A stretch of 64,000 nucleotides of DNA, from positions 62,001-126,000 of the forward strand of contig NZ_JADCNK010000009.1 of NCBI RefSeq assembly GCF_014947265.1. Direction: 5' to 3'. This DNA comes from Pedobacter sp014947265. GTDB taxonomy: Bacteria > Bacteroidota > Bacteroidia > Sphingobacteriales > Sphingobacteriaceae. The translations under genes and the position numbers were made by a program. The notes under the pieces are model-generated. The model did not search any database. It worked only from the letters and a program-made list of their open reading frames with translations, and was not told the DNA's origin. Of this stretch, positions 42,604 through 52,537 are shown piece by piece. Within the stretch, counting starts at the first letter, position 1. Every line of letters begins with the position of its first letter.

Positions 42604-42783
42604 ATGAAAAATACGGGCACACCAAAAAACAACCCCACAGTTCAGGGCAGTTCAATAGCAGATCGGGCAAATCATGATGTTAAAACCGATAAAAAAATCC
42701 AGGGCATTACCAACGGTGGCGGACAACGATCTGATCAGACTTCGAACAAGGACAATCAGCGGAAATACGATAATAAGAAATAA
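42604..42783 (+). CDS. Small hydrophilic protein (59 residues)
   Basis: An ATG at 42604 opens 59 codons rich in Lys, Asn, Asp, Gly and Gln, with no hydrophobic segment (starts M-K-N-T-G-T-P-K-N-N). It is followed at once by a strong terminator, and the codon use looks natural, so it is likely expressed. It resembles small disordered stress or seed-type proteins of soil Bacteroidota only in composition. No family is recognised. Confidence 0.6.
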   Translation: MKNTGTPKNNPTVQGSSIADRANHDVKTDKKIQGITNGGGQRSDQTSNKDNQRKYDNKK

Positions 42784-42786
42784 TGA

Positions 42787-42822
42787 AAAAAGGTGATGGT
42801 CTTGCAAGATCATCACCTTTTT
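42787..42822 (+). terminator. Terminator of the 59-residue gene
   Basis: AAAAAGGTGATG 42787-42798 pairs perfectly with CATCACCTTTTT 42811-42822; the loop contains the palindrome TCTTGCAAGA. It works in either direction. Confidence 0.88.
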
Positions 42823-42963
42823 CATTATTCATAAATCTCTAATCCATGGGATGTCCGGGATAATAGCCCTCTGTAGCAATGATATATATTGCACCTTCTA
42901 CCGACGGAAGTTTAGGCAGGACAAAATTCGACCTGCCATAATTTACTTTGCGCAATACCAATC

Positions 42964-43281
42964 TTATCTAATCACCCTGTCAGGAGAAAAGGCAATAAAA
43001 TATTCAGACCCGGCTTGGATACTAACATTAAGATTGGGCACATTAACTTTGGGCTGCTCTTTAAGCTGCGATAATACACTCGCTGTAAAATCGTGTATCT
43101 TTTTGGGATCTATATGACAGGAAACTGTAGGGAAGAAATCGTGCTCTATTGCGGCCTTTCCCTCCTCACTCACCTGGCTAAATTTCCACGATTCTGTAGC
43201 CCGAAAACCATTCTCGTTGTTAGCGTTATTTAAATGGTATAAAAACACTTTCGCCTGTAAGGCTATACTCTCATTTTGCAT
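42964..43281 (-). CDS. Conserved-looking hypothetical protein (105 residues)
   Basis: A 105-residue protein with helical N-terminal half and C-terminal strands (V-N-V-P-N-L-N-V-S-I near 80-89). It has no signal peptide, membrane helix or motif that I recognise. A histidine and cysteine pair lies at T-V-S-C-H-I-D. It stands alone between two single-gene units, and the reading frame has normal codon use, which argues that it is real. The function is unknown. Confidence 0.6.
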   Translation of the reverse strand: MQNESIALQAKVFLYHLNNANNENGFRATESWKFSQVSEEGKAAIEHDFFPTVSCHIDPKKIHDFTASVLSQLKEQPKVNVPNLNVSIQAGSEYFIAFSPDRVIR

Positions 43282-43587
43282 ACTATAAAATTTGGGCCTT
43301 CCTGGCCATAATTTGGTAAGGTAAGAAGAATAAACTGGTAGTACCCTTTTTAATTGGTGAGCGACATGGAATTAACTATGTTTTTTCTTCAAAACTCTTA
43401 TTTAAATAAAAAAACACCCATAAAACAGACTGTTCGTGTAAATTTTTAAATACAAATACAACTTTAAAACATTACAAAGCATATTAGTTAAGTCTTGGTG
43501 TAAAATTATCCTACAGGTAAAAAATAATGTAACACGTTGGGTTACATTTGTTTCATCAGCTCTTAAGGATTAACTAACCTATATCCC
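43282..43587. promoter_or_regulatory. Gap of 306 bp with a -7 element for the M57 protease gene
   Basis: TACATTTG at 43543-43550 matches TAnnTTTG and lies 37 nt before the ATG at 43588. No -33 element is clear. The rest is AT-rich without a gene. Confidence 0.45.
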
Positions 43588-44346
43588 ATGAAAAAAAACC
43601 TAAAAAGAATCGCGATCGTAGCGATGGTTGCAGTGGTAATTGCAGCATGTAAAAAAAACCAGGAAACATTAACACCAGAACCACAAGAAACTGTAAAAAA
43701 TACCGATAAGGTTTTACAGCACATTAAAAATTTAGGCTTCCCTGAATCGAGTATTGTTGATAATGGAAATGAATATGTTGTTGAGGAAGATATTATATTT
43801 CCTAAAAACATGGAAATTCCTGCTAATACGGGGCTAAAAACCGAACAGTATTATACCGGAAGTATCGTAAATGCAACGAAAAAATTGAATATCAGGATTT
43901 TTGTAGATGCATCTATGACCTCTATGAGCAGTGAGATCAATAGTGCTATTGCGCAATGGAATGCTGTTCCAAATTCGACCTTACGCTTTAGCGTTGTAAC
44001 AACAGCACCTTATGACATTCTGATCAAAAATGAAAATTTAGGAAATGGTGTTTGCGGCCAGGGACAGTTCCCTTCGGGAGGAAGTGCAGGTGCTTTGATT
44101 AAAATCAATAAAAATTACATTGCCGGTAACTCTTTTGCACAACGTGCCAGAACAATTTGTCACGAGTTTGGTCACTGTATCTCATTCAGACATACTAACT
44201 GGGCTGCTATCGGTGAATCAAGTGCAACAAATGTACCTGGCGTAACCGGAACCGATGCATCATCGATCATGAATGGTGGCCAATGCGGATCAGGCGCCAC
44301 AGTATTATCACAAAAAGATAAAGATGCTACTGCTGTATTATATTAA
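43588..44346 (+). CDS. M57-like zinc metalloprotease lipoprotein
   Basis: A 252-residue lipoprotein with lipobox I-A-A-C (Cys21) followed by K-K. The zinc site is H-E-F-G-H-C-I-S-F-R-H at 192-202, with Glu193 as base. This fits the short HExxHxxxxxH metalloproteases of family M57 (the 'HEIGH' type) found in Bacteroidota. A second region with C-G-S-G near the end may form a disulfide with C-G-Q-G near 156. It probably acts at the outer membrane surface or in the periplasm. It is a single gene with its own promoter and terminator. Confidence 0.85.
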   Translation: MKKNLKRIAIVAMVAVVIAACKKNQETLTPEPQETVKNTDKVLQHIKNLGFPESSIVDNGNEYVVEEDIIFPKNMEIPANTGLKTEQYYTGSIVNATKKLNIRIFVDASMTSMSSEINSAIAQWNAVPNSTLRFSVVTTAPYDILIKNENLGNGVCGQGQFPSGGSAGALIKINKNYIAGNSFAQRARTICHEFGHCISFRHTNWAAIGESSATNVPGVTGTDASSIMNGGQCGSGATVLSQKDKDATAVLY

Positions 44347-44405
44347 TATTTGCTAAAAAACAACTAAACAAACCTAAACTAGTCTTTAAGGAGCTGATCA
44401 TTAAT

Positions 44406-44437
44406 AAGCCCGGGTGCTCATTGTAGCACCCGGGCTT
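44406..44437 (+). terminator. Terminator between the M57 and NAD(P)-binding genes
   Basis: AAGCCCGGGTGCT 44406-44418 pairs with AGCACCCGGGCTT 44425-44437 (13 bp, 6-nt loop), then a T-rich run. It overlaps the last codon of the converging minus-strand gene and may serve both. Confidence 0.88.
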
Positions 44438-45107
44438 GTTCTTTTGATAAGGCAATAATGTCTTTCCCTTCTAAAATCCGCCGCTCATTAGTGTGGCTCA
44501 AAGTATTGATCATCGCATCGCCCAGTTCAGCCATCGTGCAAAATCCACCCGGATAAATAGCCCTTCCAAGCGGAAATAACCAATTGATATAGGTATAAAA
44601 TTTATGTGCATATTTCTGGCCTGGCAATGGCTTGATAAAACCCGGGCGAAAATTAAACACCTGTTCAAAAGGTAATTTTGTTAAATCACTTTCCGTTTTG
44701 CCTTTTACCTGTGCCCATTTCAAACGGCTATGCGCATTGGTTCCTCCACCAGAAACATAACAAAAAGTCATATCGCTATTGAGTTTGCTCAATGTTTCCG
44801 CAACATGCATGGTAAGTGTATAAGTCATTTTATAATAGGTTTCCTGATCAGCGCCCACTGAAGTAATACCTAAACAGAAGAAACAGGCATTATAACCAAT
44901 TAGCTGACTTTCTATCGCCGAGAAATCGAAAAAATCAGCGTGGATAATCTCTTTCAGCTTTGCATGGCTATAACCAGAAGGTTTGCGATTGATGACTAAA
45001 ACCCTATCTATTTCAGGGCTATTTAAGCATTGCATCAATACCCCTTCTCCAACCATCCCAGTAGCACCGGTAATAATAACATTATTTTGATCTCTGGTTT
45101 TTCCCAT
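44418..45107 (-). CDS. NAD(P)-binding Rossmann protein (atypical SDR)
   Basis: A 229-residue protein with the cofactor motif I-T-G-A-T-G-M-V-G-E-G at about 12-22. The A-C-F-F-C-L-G-I-T-S segment near 75 and the F-N-F-R-P-G-F-I strand near 155 resemble TIP30/HTATIP2-type atypical short-chain dehydrogenases and NAD(P)H-binding epimerases. A catalytic Tyr-x3-Lys is not evident. Substrate is unknown. It is a single gene, divergent from the trehalase gene. Confidence 0.85.
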   Translation of the reverse strand: MGKTRDQNNVIITGATGMVGEGVLMQCLNSPEIDRVLVINRKPSGYSHAKLKEIIHADFFDFSAIESQLIGYNACFFCLGITSVGADQETYYKMTYTLTMHVAETLSKLNSDMTFCYVSGGGTNAHSRLKWAQVKGKTESDLTKLPFEQVFNFRPGFIKPLPGQKYAHKFYTYINWLFPLGRAIYPGGFCTMAELGDAMINTLSHTNERRILEGKDIIALSKEQARVLQ

Positions 45108-45246
45108 GGAAGTCTGTTTAATAATTAAAACGAATGTAAGTTAATCTTTGTTTGCTAATAAGATCCAGATAGATTCTTTTCACCTGATTATGCCAAAAAA
45201 GAGATATTTTTATGATAAATTAATTCTTATTAAGAACACCAGCCAT

Positions 45247-46821
45247 ATGAAGAGTCAGAACCTGCCGTGCATTAAAATAATGGTGCTTACCTGCTTATTA
45301 TTTATTTCCTGTCAGTTATTTGCACAGCAGGAATTGAGTCCGAGGCAAACCTATCCTAATTTATTTGAGCAAGTTCAGATGGCAGGAATTTATCCTGATA
45401 GTAAATCTTTCGTGGATGCGATCCCAAAAAGGAAGCCTTCAGAAATCATGAACGCTTATATTACGCACAAAAATGACAAAAATTTTGATTTAAAGGCATT
45501 TGTAAGTGAATACTTTAACCTGCCTGAAAACCATCACGCAGCGTACCATTCGGATATCAATGCAGGTATCGAAAAACATTTAGACACGCTGTGGACGGTT
45601 TTAAAAAGAAATCCGGATACGGTTTCCACTTTTCAAACTTCGTTACTTCCATTACCAAAATCTTACATTGTTCCGGGTGGCCGTTTTAGGGAGGTTTATT
45701 ATTGGGATTCTTATTTCACCATGTTGGGTCTGCAAAAGGCAGATAAAACAGAAACCATAAAAGATATGGTTGATAATTTTGCTTTCCTCATCAATAAATA
45801 TGGTTTTATCCCAAATGGGAACCGCACGTATTACTTAACACGCTCGCAACCCCCATTTTTTGCTGCTATGGTTCAACTGCTAGCCCAGCATAGTAAGGAT
45901 GTAAAACTTGGGGATTATAGGGATGCATTGGAGAAAGAGTACAATTTCTGGATGAAAGGTGCCGGAGCGATAGGTAATGGAAAAGCCATTAACCATGTCG
46001 TAAAATTAACAGATGGCACCATTTTAAACCGCTATTACGATGCCGGCGATCAGCCACGTGAAGAATCGTACAGGGAAGATTTTGAAGCAGCAAAATCAAC
46101 AAAGCAAGCTCCATCCACATTTCTGAGAAATGTACGTTCTGCTGCAGAATCGGGTTGGGATTTTAGCAGCAGGTGGTTTGCCGACGGTAAAAACTATAGC
46201 CAGATTATTACTACAGATCTGCTTCCAGTTGATTTAAATACATTGTTGTACAATCTGGAAACTACAATTTCGGCAGCAAACAGAGAGGCTGGCAATAATA
46301 CAAAGGCTGCTGTATTTGCTAAAAAGGCGGTTAAGCGTAAGGCAGCTATCCTTAAATATTTCTGGAACAAAAACCATGGCTTTTTTACCGACTATAACTG
46401 GAAAAAACGCTCTTTATCCAATCAGCTTACGCTTGCAGCAGCTTTCCCTCTTTATTTTAAGCTGGCAACAAACGCACAGGCGAAAGCTGTTAAAGAGAAG
46501 TTAGCAAAGGATTTTTTTAAAACCGGCGGTTTAATTACAACTTTAACCACAACAAAACAACAGTGGGATGCGCCAAATGCTTGGGCACCGCTACAATATA
46601 TCAGCATTATGGGGTTGCGCAATTATGGCTATGATAAACTGGCCGATACCATTAGTACAAGGTGGATAAGCCTTAATATTTCGGTATTTAAAGAAACCGG
46701 AAAATTAATGGAAAAGTATAATGTGGTAGAAACGAACAGTAAGGGTGGTGGTGGCGAATATCCACTACAGGATGGTTTTGGCTGGACAAATGGTGTACTT
46801 TTAAAACTGATGAAAAAATAA
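45247..46821 (+). CDS. treF/treA: Periplasmic trehalase
   Basis: A 524-residue glycoside hydrolase family 37 enzyme that splits trehalose into two glucose units. I chose the ATG at 45247 because it opens a signal peptide (L-L-F-I-S-C-Q-L-F-A-Q); a TTG at 45148 would add 33 residues before it. Signature 1, P-G-G-R-F-R-E-V-Y-Y-W-D-S-Y, and signature 2, Q-W-D-A-P-N-A-W-A-P, are both present. The export signal makes it a periplasmic TreA-type enzyme. It lies next to the second SusC/SusD operon on the other strand, which might feed it. Confidence 0.93.
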   Translation: MKSQNLPCIKIMVLTCLLFISCQLFAQQELSPRQTYPNLFEQVQMAGIYPDSKSFVDAIPKRKPSEIMNAYITHKNDKNFDLKAFVSEYFNLPENHHAAYHSDINAGIEKHLDTLWTVLKRNPDTVSTFQTSLLPLPKSYIVPGGRFREVYYWDSYFTMLGLQKADKTETIKDMVDNFAFLINKYGFIPNGNRTYYLTRSQPPFFAAMVQLLAQHSKDVKLGDYRDALEKEYNFWMKGAGAIGNGKAINHVVKLTDGTILNRYYDAGDQPREESYREDFEAAKSTKQAPSTFLRNVRSAAESGWDFSSRWFADGKNYSQIITTDLLPVDLNTLLYNLETTISAANREAGNNTKAAVFAKKAVKRKAAILKYFWNKNHGFFTDYNWKKRSLSNQLTLAAAFPLYFKLATNAQAKAVKEKLAKDFFKTGGLITTLTTTKQQWDAPNAWAPLQYISIMGLRNYGYDKLADTISTRWISLNISVFKETGKLMEKYNVVETNSKGGGGEYPLQDGFGWTNGVLLKLMKK

Positions 46822-46887
46822 GTATTGAGATGAGAATTCCTATTCTCATCCATTTTGATGAAATACAATCGGTTTTAATAAAAAAGA

Positions 46888-46932
46888 GGCCGAACCCTTA
46901 ACAGAAATAATTAGCCTGTTAACGGTTCGGCC
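46888..46932 (-). terminator. Terminator of the second SusC/SusD operon
   Basis: GGCCGAACC 46888-46896 pairs with GGTTCGGCC 46924-46932, with a further 7-bp inner stem (TTAACAG/CTGTTAA). A run of T follows on the minus strand. Confidence 0.88.
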
Positions 46933-46951
46933 CCTCGGTGTCTGCTAAATT

Positions 46952-48460
46952 TTAATATCCTGGATTTTGTATAAGATTTGGATTACCAATTTGATTATCG
47001 GGGATAGGAAAAAGTAGGTATTTAGCCTCACTTGCCGGCTTTTCCTGCCATGCAGCAAGGAATTTACCAAAACGGATTAAATCCTGTCTCCTAAAACTTT
47101 CCCAATATAACTCACGGCCACGCTCATCCAATAATATATCCAATGTTAAACTTGGCAAAATTGAAGCACCTCTAACCGTTCTGATCGAATTTACAATGGT
47201 TAAGGCAGCTGCTGGCTGCGATGTTCTTAACAGGGCTTCGGCTTTCATCAATAATACGTCGGCATAACGGAAATAAACCCAGTCGTTATCAGGTTTTTTA
47301 GATCCGGAGTTGGCATAATCAATCGGATATTTAATCACACGGATACCTGCCACTTCCAAATGGTTGGGGTCTCTTTCTATAATACTTACCTCTGGCGTAA
47401 AGGCCAATGGATTGCCTTTTCTATCTTTTAAGGCAACCCCATTCTGGTTTACCTGTTGACCAACTAAAAACCCTACCCTAACACCTGCAACATTGGTTTG
47501 GCCAGCATAAGATCCCCCTCTTCGTTTATCAGCAGCTTCAAATTTTGCATAGAAGTTTGATAGGGTCGAAAAACCGTTGTAACCACTCGGGTCCTGGTTA
47601 TAGTGTGTGGTACATTTCCACTGACCATCCAGATCGCTGCCATTTACACCACCTAAATTTTGTGCGGTAAAAATGTTTTCGGTTGAAAGCACATCATTTG
47701 TTGGGGCAAAATTATCAAAGTAGTTTGCCGTGAGTACATAACCTCCGGCTGCTATTTCATCGGCAAGCGAAATTACCCTGGCCATATCTGCAGCATCAAA
47801 AGTTGGTGTATTGCGGTTCAGGAAAGCTCCTTTGTTAAGGTAAAGTTTCATTAAAAGTGTTCTGGCCGCATTTTTATTGGCAACATTTGCGGGTCCGGCA
47901 GGCAGATCTGGAATTATTGCCGTTAACTCACTAATGAGGTAGGTAATTTCATCTGCTGCATTTCTTACACGGGATGGTTTGGTAACGCCTTCACCGGGAT
48001 CCCTATAAGGCACCTGCCCCCAGCCATCCAGCACAGAAAACTGGGCAAATGCACGTAAAAAACGCGCCTGCGCAGCCTGCCCTGCATTTGGACTTGCATT
48101 TAAAACACTTGTAGCCACATAAGAAATACTATTTAAATCCCTGAACACATCCGAGATCCGGGTATGATCTGGTGCCCATTTATGTAAATGTAATGCGCGC
48201 CATGCACCATTGTCATCCCAATCGCCTGCACGTGTGGGCACTATAATTTCGTCAGACGTTACTTCCTGCAGAGCGGCCCAATTCCATGGTGCCTGGTAAG
48301 GACCGATCATTGCGGCGTATGTGGCACCCAATACCCCGGCAACATTATTTGAGGATACTGCTCCACTACCAACCTGGCCATTCAGGTTTTCATCCAGCTT
48401 GGTACAGCCTGAAAAACTTAAGGCAACCACAGCGAAATTGAAAATATATTTATTTTTCAT
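46952..48460 (-). CDS. RagB/SusD family lipoprotein (second pair)
   Basis: A 502-residue SusD-type lipoprotein with lipobox F-S-G-C (Cys19). The middle A-R-F-L-R-A-F-A-Q-F segment and the C-terminal D-E-R-G-R-E-L-Y-W-E-S-F-R-R-Q-D-L-I-R motif are typical. The latter matches the glycan/xylan-type SusD subgroup more than that of the first pair. It lies 18 bp after its SusC gene and ends the operon. Confidence 0.93.
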   Translation of the reverse strand: MKNKYIFNFAVVALSFSGCTKLDENLNGQVGSGAVSSNNVAGVLGATYAAMIGPYQAPWNWAALQEVTSDEIIVPTRAGDWDDNGAWRALHLHKWAPDHTRISDVFRDLNSISYVATSVLNASPNAGQAAQARFLRAFAQFSVLDGWGQVPYRDPGEGVTKPSRVRNAADEITYLISELTAIIPDLPAGPANVANKNAARTLLMKLYLNKGAFLNRNTPTFDAADMARVISLADEIAAGGYVLTANYFDNFAPTNDVLSTENIFTAQNLGGVNGSDLDGQWKCTTHYNQDPSGYNGFSTLSNFYAKFEAADKRRGGSYAGQTNVAGVRVGFLVGQQVNQNGVALKDRKGNPLAFTPEVSIIERDPNHLEVAGIRVIKYPIDYANSGSKKPDNDWVYFRYADVLLMKAEALLRTSQPAAALTIVNSIRTVRGASILPSLTLDILLDERGRELYWESFRRQDLIRFGKFLAAWQEKPASEAKYLLFPIPDNQIGNPNLIQNPGY

Positions 48461-48478
48461 GTTATTATAGTTAAAAGA

Positions 48479-51400
48479 TTAAAGGGAAAAATTAACACCA
48501 AAATTGAAGGTCCTTGCTGTTGGATAAGCCGTATAATCTATCCCGGCAGAAGGAACCCCGCTAACACCTTTGTTTACATTCACCTCTGGATCAAAACCGG
48601 TGTATTTTGTAATTACAAATAGGTTCTGTCCGTTAACATAAACGTTTAAAGATTTTATTGATTTACCGATATTCCCGATATTGTAGTTAAGGGTGGCATT
48701 GGCCAACTTTAGGTAATTACCTTTTTCGATATACCTTGATGAAGCCGCAATTGGATTTGCAAGCGACTCTTGAATAGGTGAGTTAACCAAGGCGGCAGAA
48801 ATATTCCGCTGGGCACCCAGGTTGGAAATGGCCAATACAGAATTTGCGGTGTTGTTATAAATATCCTGGCCAAATGAACCATTAAAGTTTGCCGTGAACG
48901 AGAATTTCTTATACCTTAAATTGGTACTTAAACCTAAAATCACTTTCGGATTGGGATTACCTACATAATAAGCGGTAAAGCCATCATCGGTATATTGCGA
49001 AAAGCCACTCGCATCCAAACCATTATACTGGCGGGTAACCATGGCAAAAAGTGGTAAACCATTTTGGATCACTTCGGTTGTGACACCACTTAAACCCTGG
49101 CCATTTAGCGAACCTGTTTTAATAATGCCATTTATGTTCTGAACTTTATTGTTGATAAAAGTAGCATTACCTCCTAAAGACCATGTAAAGTTATCTTTAT
49201 CGATAATTGTACCATTTAACGTTAACTCCAATCCCTTATTGATGATCTGGCCTGGTAAATTTACCCAGGTAGGCACATTACCACCAACTGCCGGAGAAAA
49301 TGCAATTTGCGGGAACAATAAATCGTTGGTTTTTTTATTAAAATAATCTATTGATCCCGTTAACCTGTTTTTAAACAGTCCGAAGTCGATACCCACGTTG
49401 GCCTGTTTATCCGATTGCCACTTTAAATCGGCATTTTCATTATTGATCGGCGTTAGGATAGGCGAACCGTTCGCATTTCCAAAATCGTAACGGAGCTGGG
49501 CAGAACCAGATGGAAAATCCTGATTACCTGTTTTACCATAACCTAACCGTAATTTTAACTGATCTAACCATTGGATATCAGACATGAAACTTTCTTTTCT
49601 GATGTCCCAGGCGGCGGCAAAAGAAGGAAAATAACCATAACGGTTAGATTTACCAAATTTGGTAGAACCATCTGCCCTGAAAGTGGCTGTTAAGATATAC
49701 CTGTTATCATAATTAAAAATTGCCCTTGCAAAATAAGATTGTAATTCTGTTGTAGGGTTATTAAAGGTAGAAAATGTACGGTTAGCTGGTGCCGTGGTTT
49801 GAAAAGCATCCGTATAATCGGCAGCGATATCGCCAAAACCGGTTGCGGTATTGGTTGCCCCTTTGTTGATAAAGTTTGAATACTCATAACCTAAAATTGC
49901 GTTCAGGTTTAGCTTGCTTGCAATTTCTTTATTAAAGTTTAAGGTATTGGTAAACTGCTGGGTAATCAATTCGTTGTTGGAGTAGCTGGCATAACCACCA
50001 AGAAAAGTTCCGGATGGCTGGATGCCCTGCAGGTTTAAAGTGCTCCTGGTAGATGCCCTTCTGATACCCGTGCTATAATTTACACTGGCAAGCATGCGGT
50101 ACTCTAACCAGGGCGTAATTTTGTAATATGGAGAAACGCTGCCCAAAATGGTAGACACTTTCGATTTATCGTTATTTGCAGCCAGGGCAGCTAAAGGATT
50201 GATGGTGGTAGAACCGTAATCTATAAATAAACTACCATCGGGATTATAGAAAGATTGGGTGGGATTCCACGATAATGCCTGCGAAATTAAACTTCCTGTA
50301 AACCCCGCATCGGTCGTAATTGGTGCTACACTTTCCAGGTACTGGTTACTGATCATGTTAATATCCACTCCCAGCTTTTTACTTTCCAGAAATTTGAAAT
50401 TACCATTAAAGCCAGCACTGTATTTTTTAAAATCGGTCGTTTTGATGATTCCCTGTTGATCCTGGTAGCCAAGTGAAACACGGAAGGTATTACCATTGGT
50501 GCCGCCGCTAATACCAATTGAGTAATTTTGGTTATATGCTGTTCTGGTAATCGCATCCAAAGCGTCAACACTGCTCCCGAAATTACCGGTTGTAAGGCTG
50601 TATTTCTGCAGTGCTGCACGGTATTCGTCGCCCGTTAAAACATCAACCCGCCTTGCAATGTTACTTACGCCTGCAGATGCACTTACATCGATTTTGGTCT
50701 CCCCGGATTTTCCTCTTTTAGTAGTAATTAAAACCACACCATAGGCAGCACGCGAACCGTAAATTGCCGTAGCCGATGCATCTTTCAATATCTCCATCGA
50801 CTCGATATCGGCCGGATTGATAAAGTTTAAAGGATTGCCATCTGGCGCTGTACCGATACCGGCGCTTGTTGATGGCCTGGCCGATCTTCCGTCCAGTGCT
50901 ACCCCATCTACTACATAAAGGGGCTGCCCTGTTCCGGTAATGGCAGAATTACCCCTTATCCGAACAGTAGAGGCGCCACCCGGTTGTCCACTGTTATTGA
51001 TCATCTGTACACCTGCAACTTTACCCTGTATCAATTGATCGGGCGCATTTAGCGGGCCTTTATTAAAATCTTTGGCTGATACGGTTGTTGCGGCACCTGT
51101 TAAATCATTTTTTCTTACGGATGCATAACCGATAACCACAACAGCTTCGAGGTTATTGAGCGAACTTAAGGTAATGTTAAGCAGGATTTGATTGTTGATA
51201 CTTACCGTTTGCGATTCGTAACCTACAAAGCTTACCGTTAGCCGGCTTGTTCCGTTTGGGGCAGTGATCTGATACTTACCCTCTGCATCGCTTTGTGTTC
51301 TGGTATTTGTACCCGTTATTTGTATGGTTGCGCCAGCTAAAGGCGTTTTATCGGTATCGTATATAATACCTTTTACAGTGATCTGGGCAAAAGCTGCCGT

Positions 51401-51505
51401 ACTGGATAAAAGAATTAAGAGACTTAAACTGATGAGTTTCTTTAGTGAATACAATTTCTGTTTCAAAGACAAAACAGACCAATTGCCTGGTAAAGTGATG
51501 TTCAT
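48479..51505 (-). CDS. SusC/RagA family TonB-linked outer-membrane protein (second pair)
   Basis: A 1008-residue receptor with signal peptide ending A-A-F-A-Q near 41, a carboxypeptidase-regulatory-like domain (about 43-120), a plug with L-Y-V-V-D-G-V-A and S-A-T-A-I-Y-G-S-R-A-A-Y-G, and a barrel ending in F-S-L. It is about 60 residues shorter than the first SusC in the window. Its N terminus is longer than usual; a later methionine could be the start. The operon is SusC-SusD only. The neighbour is a trehalase gene on the other strand. Confidence 0.94.
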   Translation of the reverse strand: MNITLPGNWSVLSLKQKLYSLKKLISLSLLILLSSTAAFAQITVKGIIYDTDKTPLAGATIQITGTNTRTQSDAEGKYQITAPNGTSRLTVSFVGYESQTVSINNQILLNITLSSLNNLEAVVVIGYASVRKNDLTGAATTVSAKDFNKGPLNAPDQLIQGKVAGVQMINNSGQPGGASTVRIRGNSAITGTGQPLYVVDGVALDGRSARPSTSAGIGTAPDGNPLNFINPADIESMEILKDASATAIYGSRAAYGVVLITTKRGKSGETKIDVSASAGVSNIARRVDVLTGDEYRAALQKYSLTTGNFGSSVDALDAITRTAYNQNYSIGISGGTNGNTFRVSLGYQDQQGIIKTTDFKKYSAGFNGNFKFLESKKLGVDINMISNQYLESVAPITTDAGFTGSLISQALSWNPTQSFYNPDGSLFIDYGSTTINPLAALAANNDKSKVSTILGSVSPYYKITPWLEYRMLASVNYSTGIRRASTRSTLNLQGIQPSGTFLGGYASYSNNELITQQFTNTLNFNKEIASKLNLNAILGYEYSNFINKGATNTATGFGDIAADYTDAFQTTAPANRTFSTFNNPTTELQSYFARAIFNYDNRYILTATFRADGSTKFGKSNRYGYFPSFAAAWDIRKESFMSDIQWLDQLKLRLGYGKTGNQDFPSGSAQLRYDFGNANGSPILTPINNENADLKWQSDKQANVGIDFGLFKNRLTGSIDYFNKKTNDLLFPQIAFSPAVGGNVPTWVNLPGQIINKGLELTLNGTIIDKDNFTWSLGGNATFINNKVQNINGIIKTGSLNGQGLSGVTTEVIQNGLPLFAMVTRQYNGLDASGFSQYTDDGFTAYYVGNPNPKVILGLSTNLRYKKFSFTANFNGSFGQDIYNNTANSVLAISNLGAQRNISAALVNSPIQESLANPIAASSRYIEKGNYLKLANATLNYNIGNIGKSIKSLNVYVNGQNLFVITKYTGFDPEVNVNKGVSGVPSAGIDYTAYPTARTFNFGVNFSL

Positions 51506-51614
51506 AGCGATTTATTATAATTGGTTAGAAATTAGGTTTTTAAGCGATTTTAGTACTGGAATTTAGGGCGGACTCTTTTTCATGGTTTTCGGTTTTATAT
51601 TCATATTTAATTGA

Positions 51615-52034
51615 TTATACTGCTATTGATAACTGGTACCAATGAATAACTCCATTGATAAATGCCCGCTCCTGATTGGGCAATTCAAAATCTCTGGGAT
51701 CGTTCCCGACATTTATGACATCAAAACAATAAGCTGTTTTTAACTCATATCGGTCCCTATTTATGGGCGAATAGGATTCCGCGAGCACATTTTGGTAATC
51801 GTTAACACCATTTCGATGGACTTTAAAACTTATCTTGTTAAGGCAATAAATTACGGCATCTTTCTGCCAGGCTGGTATTTTTGTTTTTGGATATACTATA
51901 TTTTTGGCTATGGCTTGCAGCTGGCCTATAATGACATATAATGGGGGATATAAAATGATAAACAGTTCTTGTTGTCCCATAATTTTTTGATACAATAAGT
52001 CCGGTCCATATAATGGCTCCAAAGCTATTGTCAT
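51615..52034 (-). CDS. Hypothetical protein (139 residues)
   Basis: A 139-residue frame with a hydrophobic stretch (L-F-I-I-L-Y-P-P-L-Y-V-I-I near 24) and a mixed C-terminal part. I recognise no family. The frame is open over its length and sits upstream of the second SusC gene on the same strand with a gap of about 110 bp, so it may be a real orphan, but codon use gives only modest support. Confidence 0.4.
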   Translation of the reverse strand: MTIALEPLYGPDLLYQKIMGQQELFIILYPPLYVIIGQLQAIAKNIVYPKTKIPAWQKDAVIYCLNKISFKVHRNGVNDYQNVLAESYSPINRDRYELKTAYCFDVINVGNDPRDFELPNQERAFINGVIHWYQLSIAV

Positions 52035-52500
52035 TTAGTTTAGTACTAGGTTAGTGTAATGATTAATCGTCAAAAGCGAGCAGTTAAACCTACCCGAAAT
52101 ATCAAATTTATAGTATGAATATAACTCATAAATCATATAAAACCATAAAAATGAAATTATTTGTAGCTATAAATGGTATAATGTATCCTTTACGGCCCGC
52201 AAGAAACTGATTTAGGGATTGAAACACGTTGCCTGTTTTTGGCCAACAACAGTTAAACGATACGGATAGAACTGTTTACAAATTGAGAAATATCTATTAA
52301 AAGCTTAATAGATGATTGGGAAAGGAGAGTATTGGCCAATTAGCCTGTTGAGGAGATTTGGGATAACATCTTTAATTGTACATTTAAATTATAAATGGCC
52401 CTTTAAAAGGCGATGGTTATATTTCAGAAAATTCTGTTTCATGAAAAATAACCGAAGAATCTATTTTAATGGAGAGCGGATTTGGGTGATGTTAAAAACA
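52035..52500. other. Gap of 466 bp with no supported gene
   Basis: The stretch is AT-rich and has no convincing frame. A plus-strand frame of 87 codons (52312-52575) runs antisense into the end of the peptidase gene and through its terminator, so it was not called. Promoters of the small protein at 51615 may lie at the left end. Confidence 0.5.
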
Positions 52501-52532
52501 TTGAGGCTATATGTAGTTACATACAGCCTCAA
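52501..52532 (-). terminator. Terminator of the DPP IV-type peptidase gene
   Basis: TTGAGGCT 52501-52508 pairs with AGCCTCAA 52525-52532, with an inner ATGTA/TACAT stem. On the minus strand it is followed by TGTTTTTAAC. Confidence 0.75.
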
Positions 52533-52537
52533 AAAAA

